Assembly (NCBI RefSeq): GCF_034424545.1 | Contig: NZ_CP139971.1 | Span: 1,922,001 to 1,986,000 of the forward strand | Direction: 5' to 3' | Origin: Trinickia caryophylli | Lineage (GTDB): Bacteria > Pseudomonadota > Gammaproteobacteria > Burkholderiales > Burkholderiaceae | Length of the DNA: 64,000 nt | Part shown: positions 34,127 to 42,797 of the stretch, in pieces | How the letters are laid out: each line of letters opens with the position of its first letter | How positions within the stretch are numbered: the first letter of the stretch is position 1 | The notes under the pieces: generated by a model | Databases searched by the model: none | Seen by the model: only the letters and a program-made list of their open reading frames with translations | Told to the model about the DNA's origin: nothing | Position numbers and translations under genes: made by a program

Positions 34127-34876
34127 ATGATCAATCAGACTCGAATCATGTTGTTGGAGGACGACCCAATCCAGCAAACGATGCTGGCCTCGTGGCTCAG
34201 AGCGGAAGGCTACCTGGTGGAGGCATTCGACAATGGCATCGAGGCGCGCAATTACCTGTCGGATCATTGGGCCGACCTGATGATCCTGGATTGGGACGTG
34301 CCGGGCCTGTCCGGCGACAAGCTGCTCAGCTGGATACGCGGGCGTTCGCGTTCCATGGTGCCGGTGATCTTCCAGACTGTGCATTCCGACGAAGAGGAAA
34401 TCGTGCGGATTCTCGACACCGGGGCCGACGATTTTCTGATCAAGCCCGTCGATCGGATCGTCTTTCTCGCACGCATCCGTGCGCTGCTGCGGCGTTTTCA
34501 AACCGCGGGCAGCGAGCGGCGCCGCATGGTGGTCGGAGAATACATACTCGATCGCGCCAACCTGAACATCAGCCGCGGCGCGATCTCCCACACGCTTGGC
34601 GCGAAGGAATTCGATCTGCTCTGGCATCTTGCGGCGCATCGCGGCATCGTCGTGCAGCGCCAGGATCTGCATTCGGTCGTATGGGGATGGGACGGCGGAT
34701 CGCAAAGCCGTTCGGTCGACATGTACGTGAGCCGCCTGCGCGCGAGGCTCAAGAGCTTGAATGTCGACTGGGTGATCCAATCGGTTTACGGCAGAGGCTA
34801 CCGGCTCAATCTGAGCGATATGCCTGCCGAGCAGGAAATCGAGCAAGGCGACGAGGCGATCGAGTTCAAGCGTTGA
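34127..34876 (+). CDS. OmpR-family response regulator, HrpG-like position
   Basis: A 249-residue regulator with receiver (1-115) and winged-helix DNA-binding domain (130-235). The acidic pocket is E11-D12-D13, the phospho-acceptor D55 (MILDWDVPG), and T84 and K106 (FLIKPVD) complete the receiver. In Xanthomonas and Ralstonia the OmpR-family HrpG sits atop the hrp cascade by activating hrpX/hrpB. Family, location and the adjacent kinase make this a candidate functional counterpart, not proven orthology. Confidence 0.85.
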   Translation: MINQTRIMLLEDDPIQQTMLASWLRAEGYLVEAFDNGIEARNYLSDHWADLMILDWDVPGLSGDKLLSWIRGRSRSMVPVIFQTVHSDEEEIVRILDTGADDFLIKPVDRIVFLARIRALLRRFQTAGSERRRMVVGEYILDRANLNISRGAISHTLGAKEFDLLWHLAAHRGIVVQRQDLHSVVWGWDGGSQSRSVDMYVSRLRARLKSLNVDWVIQSVYGRGYRLNLSDMPAEQEIEQGDEAIEFKR

Positions 34877-36498
34877 ACACGCTCCTCACGAGCTTGTGCA
34901 TGCTGCTGCATCTCGGTTGCGGCAAGCCTGCACCCGCCGTGCCGGCGCCGGCTGCCCACCCGCCGGCATCGGCTGTCGCGGCGGCATCGCCCGCGTCGGC
35001 GCCGCCGCGCGCCCGCGGGGCGGCGCGCATGCCGTCGGCGGGCAAGGCCGCACACGAAGCGCGCGGCGCTCAGGCCGAGGCACGCCGGAGGTCGTCCGCT
35101 TGCCGCGTTCACGCGTGTGCGCTGCCCATTTTGCCGCCATGGCCATCCGGGTCGTACCGGTATTCCACCAGCGGGGCGACGCTGGCGGAAGCGCTGCGCG
35201 CGCTCTCCACCGCGACGCATGTGCCGATCGCGTTCGCCCCCGATTTGCCGGGCCGCGTCGAAGGCCGCTTCGACATGTCGCCGCAGCGTTTCGTCGAGGC
35301 ACTCGCGCGCGCGTATGGCCTGGTCTGGTATTACGACGGCGCGGTGCTGCATGTCGATGCGGCCGGCGCGCAAACGACGTTGATCGTCCGGCTCAACTAT
35401 GCGCGTCGGGCCGACCTGCACGCGTTGCTCGCGCGAACCGGCATTGACGATGTGCGCTTTACCGCGCGCGACGACGCACCGTCGCGCGGCCTCGTCACTT
35501 TTCGCGGCCCGCCGGCGTGGATCGCGCTCGTCGCTCGCGCGGCGCAACAGCTCGATGCCGAGGCGCGCGCCCGCGTGACGACGGCGGTGCGCATCGTACC
35601 GCTCCACTATGGCAGCGCGGCCGATCGCACCGCGTTTGCAAATGACCGGACCAACATCGTGCGCGGCGTGGCGAGCCGCGCCGCGCGCCTGCTCGATCCG
35701 CACGACAGCCTGCGCGCGGACATCATCGAATACGAGGCGCCGTTGCCGGTGCTCAGCGCTGACGCCCGCACGAATTCCGTGCTCGTGCGCGATCGCCCCG
35801 AGCGGCTCGATGCCGACGTGCGCGCGATTGCGGCCCTCGATCGGCCGCAGCAAAGCGTCGGCATCGCCTTGTTCGTCACGGATACCGACGTCGGTACCCT
35901 GCGTGCACTGGGGCTCGGCACGCAGGGTACCGTGATCGTACGCGGCCGCGAGGCAAGTGGCGTGGCGGCCGCCCTGCGCGGCTCGCACGGCGTGCGCGTG
36001 CTCGCGGACAGCGAATTGCAGACGGTCGATGGCGTGGCCGTGGCATGGCAGCGACGCGCCGAGCGTCCGGTTGTCGTGATGCGCGAGCGGCGGGAGGCGG
36101 CAGGCTCCGGCTCGACGGGCGCGAGCGGCGCCGGCAGCACTCCGAATGCGCATGGCGGTGAGCGTATTGAGCGCGTCGAGCGCGCTGCGAGCGCGGCCGC
36201 GCAACCGCCCGCCGAAGCGGCCGACGCCGCACCCGATGAAAACGCGGCCGGCGACGGTGCGCTGCGCATCGTGCCTACGCTCGACGCGCGTGCCGGATCA
36301 CCCCGGGTCGTGCTGGCCGTCGAATGGCGCGGCACCGCGATCGATGTCGCGCGTGCGGCGCTCGGGCCCGGCGACGCACTCGTCATGGTGGAGCCTGCTG
36401 GGGCCGCGTCCACGTCCGCGTCCGAAGCCGATCGCGTGCCGATGCGGGTGATCTTTCTGGCGCCGCATGCGATCGACCATGTCGACGACGCCTATTGA
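34873..36498 (+). CDS. Secretin N-domain paralogue without pore domain
   Basis: A 541-residue protein read from a TTG at 34873 that overlaps the preceding stop; ATG 34900 is an alternative. After a hydrophobic start and a Pro/Ala linker, residues 95-330 follow the SctC N-terminal half: MSPQRFVEALARAYGLVWYY parallels the SctC N0 motif, and LPVLSADARTNSVLVRDRP parallels its N3 repeat. The part where SctC has its beta-barrel is replaced by a Ser/Ala/Arg-rich stretch and a short closing beta segment. It could be a decayed copy, but the frame is intact and coupled to the regulator, so a periplasmic accessory or dominant partner of SctC is possible. Confidence 0.65.
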   Translation: MNTLLTSLCMLLHLGCGKPAPAVPAPAAHPPASAVAAASPASAPPRARGAARMPSAGKAAHEARGAQAEARRRSSACRVHACALPILPPWPSGSYRYSTSGATLAEALRALSTATHVPIAFAPDLPGRVEGRFDMSPQRFVEALARAYGLVWYYDGAVLHVDAAGAQTTLIVRLNYARRADLHALLARTGIDDVRFTARDDAPSRGLVTFRGPPAWIALVARAAQQLDAEARARVTTAVRIVPLHYGSAADRTAFANDRTNIVRGVASRAARLLDPHDSLRADIIEYEAPLPVLSADARTNSVLVRDRPERLDADVRAIAALDRPQQSVGIALFVTDTDVGTLRALGLGTQGTVIVRGREASGVAAALRGSHGVRVLADSELQTVDGVAVAWQRRAERPVVVMRERREAAGSGSTGASGAGSTPNAHGGERIERVERAASAAAQPPAEAADAAPDENAAGDGALRIVPTLDARAGSPRVVLAVEWRGTAIDVARAALGPGDALVMVEPAGAASTSASEADRVPMRVIFLAPHAIDHVDDAY

Positions 36499-36568
36499 AC
36501 GCGAGCGGAACGGGCGGCTGCGACGATGACCGGGCGCTCGCGGCGCGGGCCGCGGACGGCGCACCGGG

Positions 36569-37024
36569 CTAAGCGCGCAGCCACTCGTAGTCGCCATTGA
36601 CGATGCTCTGAAACATTTCGTCGGTCGATTCGATCATGTTGCGGCGCCAGTAGCGGCCATGTTCGGTGTAGTGCGAGACGGTGTCTGCAACGACGGTACC
36701 GTTCACATCGGGGGTGAGCGGCAGCCTCAGGATCAGAATGATGCCGCCGGTATCGGCATCGAGCCCGAGCTGGGCCTGATCCTGAGCGTAGATCAGCAAA
36801 TTCGCCTCGAGCATGAGGCGGAAGATCACGAGCGTACGTCCGGCGGTGACTGTGCCGTAGTGGAAATTCACGTACATGGCCTCGGGATCGTTCTCGAAGT
36901 GGTCGAGCCGTACATCGAAGCCCTCGACCTCGATCATGCGTGTCTGCAGCACATAGTCGGCATCGGGCAGCCCGACCACGGCACAGGCGTCGCGTACGAC
37001 TTCGGCGAAGCGTTCGATGCTCAT
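36569..37024 (-). CDS. hpaB: HpaB-like general type III secretion chaperone
   Basis: A 151-residue acidic protein of the CesT/Tir chaperone class (SIERFAEVVRDACAVVGLPD, then alternating strands such as RTLVIFRLMLEANLL and a terminal helix). HpaB of Xanthomonas is of similar size and sits at the end of the same hrcS-hpaA-hrcD-hrpD6-hrpE-hpaB order. It would escort effectors to the SctN ATPase. ATG 37024 is preferred over a longer upstream reading because the chaperone fold begins there. Confidence 0.8.
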   Translation of the reverse strand: MSIERFAEVVRDACAVVGLPDADYVLQTRMIEVEGFDVRLDHFENDPEAMYVNFHYGTVTAGRTLVIFRLMLEANLLIYAQDQAQLGLDADTGGIILILRLPLTPDVNGTVVADTVSHYTEHGRYWRRNMIESTDEMFQSIVNGDYEWLRA

Positions 37025-37110
37025 GAAAATACGCCATGGCAATGGCGGAAAGGCGGCCTCGGGCCGCCTCGGTCCGCGATAAACCAGCTTGAACAACCAC
37101 GGAATCGGAA

Positions 37111-37275
37111 TCAGCCTTTCTTCGCATCCTCTTCCGTATCCTGCGCACCCGTCTTGGCGATGTTGCAGACCGACTGAACCATCGACATCATCACCTGGAG
37201 CATGGTTGCCTCTATCATGGTGGATATCATCGTACTCGCCATTCCCATCATTGCTGCACTAGCACCAAACGACAT
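37111..37275 (-). CDS. Tiny Met-rich protein at the hrpE position
   Basis: A 54-residue protein starting at 37275 five bases after GGAGG. About one residue in five is Met (FGASAAMMGMASTMISTMIE), the rest is hydrophobic-helical, and the tail is charged. In Xanthomonas this position holds hrpE, the Hrp pilin gene (about 93 residues). Here the product is much shorter but has the helical, small-residue profile expected of a needle or pilus subunit. No homology can be asserted. Confidence 0.6.
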   Translation of the reverse strand: MSFGASAAMMGMASTMISTMIEATMLQVMMSMVQSVCNIAKTGAQDTEEDAKKG

Positions 37276-37407
37276 AACGACCTCCGGAAAAGTCAAACGA
37301 CGGACAAGGCGACAAGCAAAACGTGACGCGAAAGCGCGCAGCGTTGCCTGAGCGCCCGATAACGGCGGGCTCGCGCCCGACGGCTGGACGAGACGCCCAA
37401 CACCGGT

Positions 37408-37671
37408 TCAACGCCCGACGACCGCGTCTTCGAGCGCAAGTTCGTTGAGCCGATACACGATGCGCTGGCCTGCGATCATGCCGCGGTAGATCTTTTGCAG
37501 CGCTGCGCGCTCGTCGGCGTCGACGCAGGCGCTCGTTGCATCGCTCACGCGTTGCGCGCAGTCCTCGAATGCGGCGGCGATCGCTGCGACGCGCGAGCCT
37601 GCGTGGCCTTTCGCAAGAATCTGCTCGAGGTTGTTCATGTCGGCGATCATGGTTTCCAATGCTTCGTACAT
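37408..37671 (-). CDS. HrpD6-like small T3SS protein
   Basis: An 87-residue, all-helical protein (two helices, 1-30 and 52-80) starting after an AAGGAG site at 37671. Size and position directly behind sctD match HrpD6 of Xanthomonas/Ralstonia, and the layout is also like SctE-type needle co-chaperones. The 132-base gap to the next gene shows no PIP box, so it is probably in the sctD operon. Confidence 0.65.
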   Translation of the reverse strand: MYEALETMIADMNNLEQILAKGHAGSRVAAIAAAFEDCAQRVSDATSACVDADERAALQKIYRGMIAGQRIVYRLNELALEDAVVGR

Positions 37672-37738
37672 GGTGGCTCCTTCGTTGGCCTTGCTTCGGC
37701 CCCTGTGTTCGGCCCCTGTGCGGGCCGGGTTGATGTAA

Positions 37739-38773
37739 CTAATGGATCTCGCCGCGGCTGGGCGTGATCGACTCGCGCAACGTGCGCGGCCCACCGGCAA
37801 AATTTCCGGTGCCGGCCGTGAAGACATGCTTGACGCCGTCGGTCGTCTGCACGTAGCGCGTGCCGCCCACGTCGAGCGTCGCGCTATACAGCACCACGCT
37901 CGCCTCGGGTGCTTCCGCCACGTTGATATCCACCCGTTTGATGTTGGCATTCAGATCCGCACGCAGCGGGCTCAGCGCCGCCTCGAGGCGCGCAAGCGAC
38001 GGCGCGACGCCCGTGACCTCGAATACGCCGTCGCCCGCATAACGCACGTGCACGCCGTCGATCCCGATCGATTCCTGGATGCTCGACACGTCGTTGTGCG
38101 CGACGTCATACTGGCGCGCAACCGCGTGATAGCCGGACTGCACGAGCAGCGCGCGCGCCGCGATGTCCTGCGAGATTTCGTCGACGATCCCATCCACGAC
38201 GACCGTGTCGCCCTGGGCTCGCGCACGCAGCCCGACGATATGCGCATCGTGCAACTGCTGCTGCAGTTTGGCTGCCACGGAGCGTGCATCGCGCGGGGCA
38301 GGCGGCGCACTGCGAGCAGGCCATACGTTGGCGATCACCGAGCCACCCGCCACCAGCAACGCGGCGAGCATCGCCACGACAAGCAGCGCGTGCACACGGC
38401 GGCGCGCGGGCGTTGCGTGTCCGGCGCCATCCCGATCGCCCACCTGCGCGGCGCCGGTGCCGTGATACATGCCGGCGAGCAATTCGATGTCGGGCGGCCA
38501 AGGGGCGTTTTCGTCGCCGAAGCACAGCACGGTCGTCCCGAACGGGAAGGCGACAAAATCGGGAATGCGCACGACGGACTGATCGGGGGCGGTCGCATCG
38601 GCGCGGCGGGCGCTGATCACGCCCTGTTCATCGAGCTCGACCAGAACATCGTCGTCGTCCCAGTCGGTGATGCAGATATCGGTGTCGTCGGCCTTGCCGA
38701 TCCGATAGCGCCCGGGCGTGAGGCGCGCCTGAATCCCCGCATGGGTGCCGGTCAGGATGCGCAGGATCTTCAT
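37739..38773 (-). CDS. sctD: Inner-membrane ring protein SctD/HrpD5
   Basis: A 344-residue protein. The cytoplasmic FHA-like domain (1-100) is followed by one transmembrane helix (about 128-150, VHALLVVAMLAALLVAGG) and periplasmic ring-building domains (165-320). It forms the outer membrane-facing inner ring around SctJ. It has its own PIP promoter (38863-38924) in the gap to hpaA. Confidence 0.85.
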   Translation of the reverse strand: MKILRILTGTHAGIQARLTPGRYRIGKADDTDICITDWDDDDVLVELDEQGVISARRADATAPDQSVVRIPDFVAFPFGTTVLCFGDENAPWPPDIELLAGMYHGTGAAQVGDRDGAGHATPARRRVHALLVVAMLAALLVAGGSVIANVWPARSAPPAPRDARSVAAKLQQQLHDAHIVGLRARAQGDTVVVDGIVDEISQDIAARALLVQSGYHAVARQYDVAHNDVSSIQESIGIDGVHVRYAGDGVFEVTGVAPSLARLEAALSPLRADLNANIKRVDINVAEAPEASVVLYSATLDVGGTRYVQTTDGVKHVFTAGTGNFAGGPRTLRESITPSRGEIH

Positions 38774-38862
38774 GTGAATGAGGACAAGGTCCGGTTAGCG
38801 TGCAAAAGGATTCGGCGATCGCACCGCGCAGGCGTGGCGTTGGCGCTCAAGGCATGTCAACG

Positions 38863-38924
38863 AGTGTAGGAACGGCATCGCTTCGCGCCGGCCGATATTG
38901 CGAAGCCATGGCGGGCGCCGCGAA
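38863..38924 (-). promoter_or_regulatory. PIP box and -10 element of the sctD operon
   Basis: On the minus strand TTCGC-N15-TTCGC (38924-38900) is followed after 31 bases by TACACT (38868-38863). It fits the consensus in every position. It lies ten bases beyond the hpaA stop and would drive sctD, the hrpD6-like gene, the Met-rich gene and hpaB. Confidence 0.85.
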
Positions 38925-38933
38925 TCGGGGCGC

Positions 38934-39923
38934 TCATTGCGCCTTGTCACTTGGTGCGGGGCCGCGCACGAGCGTGATCGCTTCCAGTTGAACGAGTGAG
39001 CGGGAGCGCAGCGATGCCGTGGATGGGCGCAGATCGTGAAACGCCAGCAGCGGGGTCAGCGCTCCTCGAGCGCCGGTTCCGGCGCTCAGACGCTTGAAGT
39101 CGGCAAGAAAGCTTTGCAGGTCGTCGTAGCTGCTGCGCGAATCGTCTTTGGCCTGCTGGCGCGCGTGTACGACGTCGGTTGCAACGGCAAGGGGGTCATG
39201 CCCCGCGCAGCGCTGCAGGATGACCGCTTCGCGCATGGTTCGGGGATAAACGAGCGGCAGGTCCGCCGTGCGAGCCGCGAGCGTCTGCAATTCCGTGCGC
39301 ACCACGGCGGCCAGGCGCTCGATCGCATCGGCACGGCGACGCTTCGTCTCGGGCGGTGCCTCGCGGCCTCCACCGTTCGAATTCGATCCGCCATCCTTGA
39401 GGAGCGGGGCCTCGTTATCGCCGCCACGTGCCGAGCGTGGTGCGTCCCGCCGTGTGTTCCAGATGCCGTGCATCGGATGACGGGGGCCACGGTGCTCGTG
39501 TTTCGGCATCTGCGTGGCGCTCTTTGCGTGACGCGGCGGGGGCTGTTGCGGTTGCCGATGTTGCTGCTGATGCTGCGGTTGTTGTTGCTTGTGCTTCTGT
39601 TGATGATCGGGCTGCGAGTTCGGTTGACGGTGGGGATGCGTCGCATTGCCGCCCGAATGGTGTTGGCGTCCGCCGTGGCCATCGTGACGCGGGAGCCCAT
39701 GGGGCGCGCCGCCATGTCCTCCGAGCAGATGGTGCAGATGTTGCGCGGCGGCGTGTTGCGCGTGCGACGGCTGCCCCGCATGCTGCGTGTGCCGGAACAG
39801 GCTGTTGCGATAGAGGCGGGCGCGCAGATCGGGCCGCCCGCTCTTGTGCGCGGCCGTGCCGGGTCCGGTGTGCTCGATCTCGTGGGTGTGGGATGCGCCA
39901 CCGGTGTGGCGGACGGTCGTCAT
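38934..39923 (-). CDS. hpaA: HpaA-like T3SS control protein, His/Gln-rich
   Basis: A 329-residue protein between sctS and sctD, the place of hpaA in Hrp2 clusters. Residues 40-150 are extremely rich in His and Gln with Pro. A basic run KRRR (194-197) resembles the nuclear-localisation signal known in HpaA. The C-terminal 130 residues are helical and look like the folded part. In Xanthomonas HpaA is a secreted control protein that cooperates with HpaB. ATG 39923 overlaps the sctS stop by four bases, which fixes the frame despite the odd composition. Confidence 0.72.
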   Translation of the reverse strand: MTTVRHTGGASHTHEIEHTGPGTAAHKSGRPDLRARLYRNSLFRHTQHAGQPSHAQHAAAQHLHHLLGGHGGAPHGLPRHDGHGGRQHHSGGNATHPHRQPNSQPDHQQKHKQQQPQHQQQHRQPQQPPPRHAKSATQMPKHEHRGPRHPMHGIWNTRRDAPRSARGGDNEAPLLKDGGSNSNGGGREAPPETKRRRADAIERLAAVVRTELQTLAARTADLPLVYPRTMREAVILQRCAGHDPLAVATDVVHARQQAKDDSRSSYDDLQSFLADFKRLSAGTGARGALTPLLAFHDLRPSTASLRSRSLVQLEAITLVRGPAPSDKAQ

Positions 39924-40183
39924 GTCGGCACCGCTGCGCTCATGAGGCGCATCGCAAAGCGCAGGATCGTCGAGCCGCCCCAACCGGCGGTGAGCAAGAG
40001 CGTACCCGTCACCGCGAACAGCTTGATGCTGTGGGAGATCGTCTGATCCTGCAGGGACGTGATCGCCTGAAAGAAAGCGACGATCAGCCCGGACGCGGCG
40101 GACACGATGATGGCGGGCAACGAAATGTAGAGGCAGATCAGCAAGCCTTGCGAGGTCAGCCCGATCAGATTGTCGGTGTTCAT
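39920..40183 (-). CDS. sctS: Type III export gate protein SctS
   Basis: An 87-residue inner-membrane protein with two helices (15-40 and 52-75), family motif AFFQAITSLQDQTISHSIKL complete. It joins SctR and SctT in the export channel. It starts seven bases after the sctR stop. Confidence 0.95.
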   Translation of the reverse strand: MNTDNLIGLTSQGLLICLYISLPAIIVSAASGLIVAFFQAITSLQDQTISHSIKLFAVTGTLLLTAGWGGSTILRFAMRLMSAAVPT

Positions 40184-40190
40184 CGCGCAC

Positions 40191-40841
40191 CTATTTGTAA
40201 GTGAGGATCAAGCCGTGAATCAGCGTCGACCAGCCGTCCATCGCAACGAACAACAAAAGCTTGAACGGAATCGCAACGTTGGTCGGCTGAATCTGGTTCA
40301 ACCCCATCGCGAGCAGGATGTTGGCGATTACGAGATCGACGATGATGAAGGCGATGTAAAGCAGAAAGCCGATCTTGAAGGCGTCGGCGAGCTCGGTCAG
40401 CGTGAACGCGGGTGCCAGCACGATCAGATCGTCTTCGCGCAGCTTGTTCGCCAGATTCTCCGGCCAGATCACATGCGCCGAGCGCAGAAAGAAGAGACGT
40501 TCGCGTTCGCGGGAATGCGTCTGGAGGAACTTCCGAAACGGCTCCTTGGAAGCGCCGAATGCCTGGACCATGATCTCCGCGGGCGAATTCGCCAGTTTCT
40601 CCCGGCTCATCGTGTCCGCCGCGTTCATGCCGATCGGCGCCATCACGTACATCGTCACGAGAATGGCGAGGCCGTTGAGTACCATGTTCGGCGGCACCTG
40701 CTGCACGCCGAGCGCGTTGCGCAGCAGCCCCAGCACGACGACGATCTTGGCGTAGGAAGTCACGACCATCGCGACGAACGGAATCAGGCCGATCGCAATG
40801 ACCGTGACGAGCAGTGCCGTGAGTTCGTTAATCTGCGTCAT
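40191..40841 (-). CDS. sctR: Type III export gate protein SctR
   Basis: A 216-residue channel protein with four hydrophobic helices. Marks are TSYAKIVVVLGLLRNALGVQQVPPNM and the C-terminal SctR pattern VIANILLAMGLNQI. ATG 40841 lies 14 bases inside sctQ, so translation is coupled. Confidence 0.96.
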   Translation of the reverse strand: MTQINELTALLVTVIAIGLIPFVAMVVTSYAKIVVVLGLLRNALGVQQVPPNMVLNGLAILVTMYVMAPIGMNAADTMSREKLANSPAEIMVQAFGASKEPFRKFLQTHSRERERLFFLRSAHVIWPENLANKLREDDLIVLAPAFTLTELADAFKIGFLLYIAFIIVDLVIANILLAMGLNQIQPTNVAIPFKLLLFVAMDGWSTLIHGLILTYK

Positions 40842-41958
40842 GGCTGCCGAACATTTCGACGACACGCACGCCCAGTTGCTCGCCGACCGTCACGAGCTCG
40901 CCCAGGCCGATCAACTGTCCGTAAGAGACGAGCCGCACGCGTGCGTCGCGCAGCGTACCCGGCAGTTCGAGCACATAGCCCGCGCGCAGTGCGGCTAGTT
41001 GCGATAGCGGCAAGTTGACCGTTTCGATTTCGAATTTGACGGGCAAGTCGAGCTCGTCGATCGACGTTTGCGAATCGGCGTCCGGCGCGCCGGATCCGGG
41101 GTGATCGTTGTGGTAGGTCATGGCGGGGTCCGTGTCGAGAACGAGTCGTGAGCCGTCGAGCGTCGCGCGCGCGACATATTGATGCGTGCCGGGCACGCCC
41201 CAGCGCAGCGCGAGCGCGGGCGAGGGGGTAGTACCGTCAAGTTCATGAAGGGAGGGGGCTGCGAAACGCAACACGACGTCGCCGGGACGCAGACGCCTGA
41301 GGGTCGCGATCGCGAGTGGCTTTTCGCCCACGAGCAGGTAGCCCGGTACGCGAATGTCGGCGAGGCGAGGCGCCAACGGCGGCCGATGCATCGCGAGCTG
41401 ACGCTCGATCAGATCGGCCCAGCTTTGTCCGGCAGGGCCGAGGCAGCACGCGTAGCGGCGCGTGTCGTGCACGCAGCTTATGTTCAGTGCGAGCGTGCCC
41501 CGGGTGTCGCCTGCGTTGCCGCCATCGTTCCGGCCGTCCGCGTTGCGATGCGCGGGTGCCCGGCGGCCGATGGAGACGACCCTGGCATCGGCTGCACCAA
41601 GCGTCTCGAGCAGATCGATCAGCGGCGTAAGCAGCAGGCCGGCAACCGCGCATGCGAGCGGTGCCGACTCGTCGCCGTCGAGCGCTGCAAGCGCGGGGTA
41701 CTCGGCCACATCGAGTCCGATCCACGCGCGTGCCCCATCGTGTTGCAAGCAGATCCAGCAAAGCGCGTCACCCTGCGCATCGCCGAGCGAGACTTGCCAC
41801 TTGCTCACGTCGCAGCGCTCGCGCAACCGCGTCTGCAGCCGTGCGTCGCAGAGCAGGCGTGTGAGGCGGGCGAGTTCCGGATCGACGCGCGGCAGTCCGT
41901 TCGGGTTGTCGCGCAGCGGGCGGACAGCTTGGCGGGCAGAGTGGCCGGGGGCTTTCAT
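40828..41958 (-). CDS. sctQ: Type III sorting-platform protein SctQ
   Basis: A 376-residue cytosolic protein. The N-terminal part is variable, and the last 80 residues are a SpoA (FliN-like) domain (LPVKFEIETVNLPLSQLAALR, VRLVSYGQLIGLGELVTVGEQLGVRVVEM). It forms the C-ring-like pods. Some SctQ genes also make the C-terminal part alone from an internal start; the internal ATG at 41121 has no clear ribosome site, so I do not claim it. Confidence 0.92.
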   Translation of the reverse strand: MKAPGHSARQAVRPLRDNPNGLPRVDPELARLTRLLCDARLQTRLRERCDVSKWQVSLGDAQGDALCWICLQHDGARAWIGLDVAEYPALAALDGDESAPLACAVAGLLLTPLIDLLETLGAADARVVSIGRRAPAHRNADGRNDGGNAGDTRGTLALNISCVHDTRRYACCLGPAGQSWADLIERQLAMHRPPLAPRLADIRVPGYLLVGEKPLAIATLRRLRPGDVVLRFAAPSLHELDGTTPSPALALRWGVPGTHQYVARATLDGSRLVLDTDPAMTYHNDHPGSGAPDADSQTSIDELDLPVKFEIETVNLPLSQLAALRAGYVLELPGTLRDARVRLVSYGQLIGLGELVTVGEQLGVRVVEMFGSHDAD

Positions 41959-42030
41959 CGTGTCGTGCGTGAGCGGTTCTTTCGACGTGGCATCAATGGC
42001 ATGCGGGAAGCCGTTTTCGATCGGGATCGG

Positions 42031-42762
42031 TCACGGCACTTCGATCGACACGTGGCGCGCAATTGCGAGGCGGTGCATAAGATTCACCAGTTGTTCGCGC
42101 AGCACGTGCACATGGCGGCAGATTAATTGGCGGGTGCTCGGCGAGTGGGCATCGAACCGAAGCACGAGTTCGAAATACGAAAGATGCAGCTCGAGCATGC
42201 ATTCGGGCAGCAGCGCGGCATCGAGCTTGAGACGGATGGTCCAGTTTCCGTTCTCGATTACCGCCTGATCGCTGCAGAAATCGGCGACATGCGCGGCGAC
42301 GAAACGCATCAGCTCGACCACACGCAGTTGTTCGGCGCCAAGCGCTGCGACAAATGGCTGCGTTTGCGCGTCGATGCGCCGTGCGCGGGCAGCCTCTCGT
42401 GCGTCCGGTGATGCAGCGCCGGCTTCGATGTCGAGATCGTCGTCGTCATGCTCGCCTTGAGCGTCTTCGTCGGCCGAGACGTCGTCCGGATCCGGACCCG
42501 CCGGAGCCGGCTCTTGCGCGACCGAGTCGCCTTGCGCGGTGGCCCCCGTGTCCATATGGGCGGCACCGCTGCGCAACCGCTGGCCATGCGCGCGTAGCGC
42601 CTCGCGCAGCGCGGCGCGTTCCCCGCGCTCGCGCGCGTTGCGAACGAGTTCCGCATAGTCGATGCCGCGCCGCGCACGTGGTGTGCGCGGCGGGCGGTGC
42701 TCGGCGTCATCCGGGTCGTCGTCGAGGATGTGGATGCGCGGCGTAATCGCGTTGCTCGTCAT
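42031..42762 (-). CDS. sctP: SctP/HpaP-like needle-length and substrate-switch protein
   Basis: A 243-residue hydrophilic protein. Residues 1-130 are disordered and very acidic around 85-115. The C-terminal domain (135-243) has the HpaP/YscP-type pattern (WTIRLKLDAALLPECMLELHL, then a helix). The order sctV-sctP-sctQ is standard in Hrp2 clusters. There is a 72-base gap to sctQ without visible signals. Confidence 0.75.
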   Translation of the reverse strand: MTSNAITPRIHILDDDPDDAEHRPPRTPRARRGIDYAELVRNARERGERAALREALRAHGQRLRSGAAHMDTGATAQGDSVAQEPAPAGPDPDDVSADEDAQGEHDDDDLDIEAGAASPDAREAARARRIDAQTQPFVAALGAEQLRVVELMRFVAAHVADFCSDQAVIENGNWTIRLKLDAALLPECMLELHLSYFELVLRFDAHSPSTRQLICRHVHVLREQLVNLMHRLAIARHVSIEVP

Positions 42763-42797
42763 GGCGGGGCCTTTGCAAGGGCGTCGCGCGGGCGGCT

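Noticed and set aside
39036-40046. A 336-codon plus-strand frame opposite hpaA.
   Set aside because: The minus strand gene overlaps sctS by ATGA and ends at the sctD PIP box, matching the standard hrp order; the plus frame has no start signal or context.
40828-41121. Internal start at 41121 for a short SctQ C-terminal product.
   Set aside because: There is no purine-rich ribosome site before this ATG; the idea rests only on analogy.
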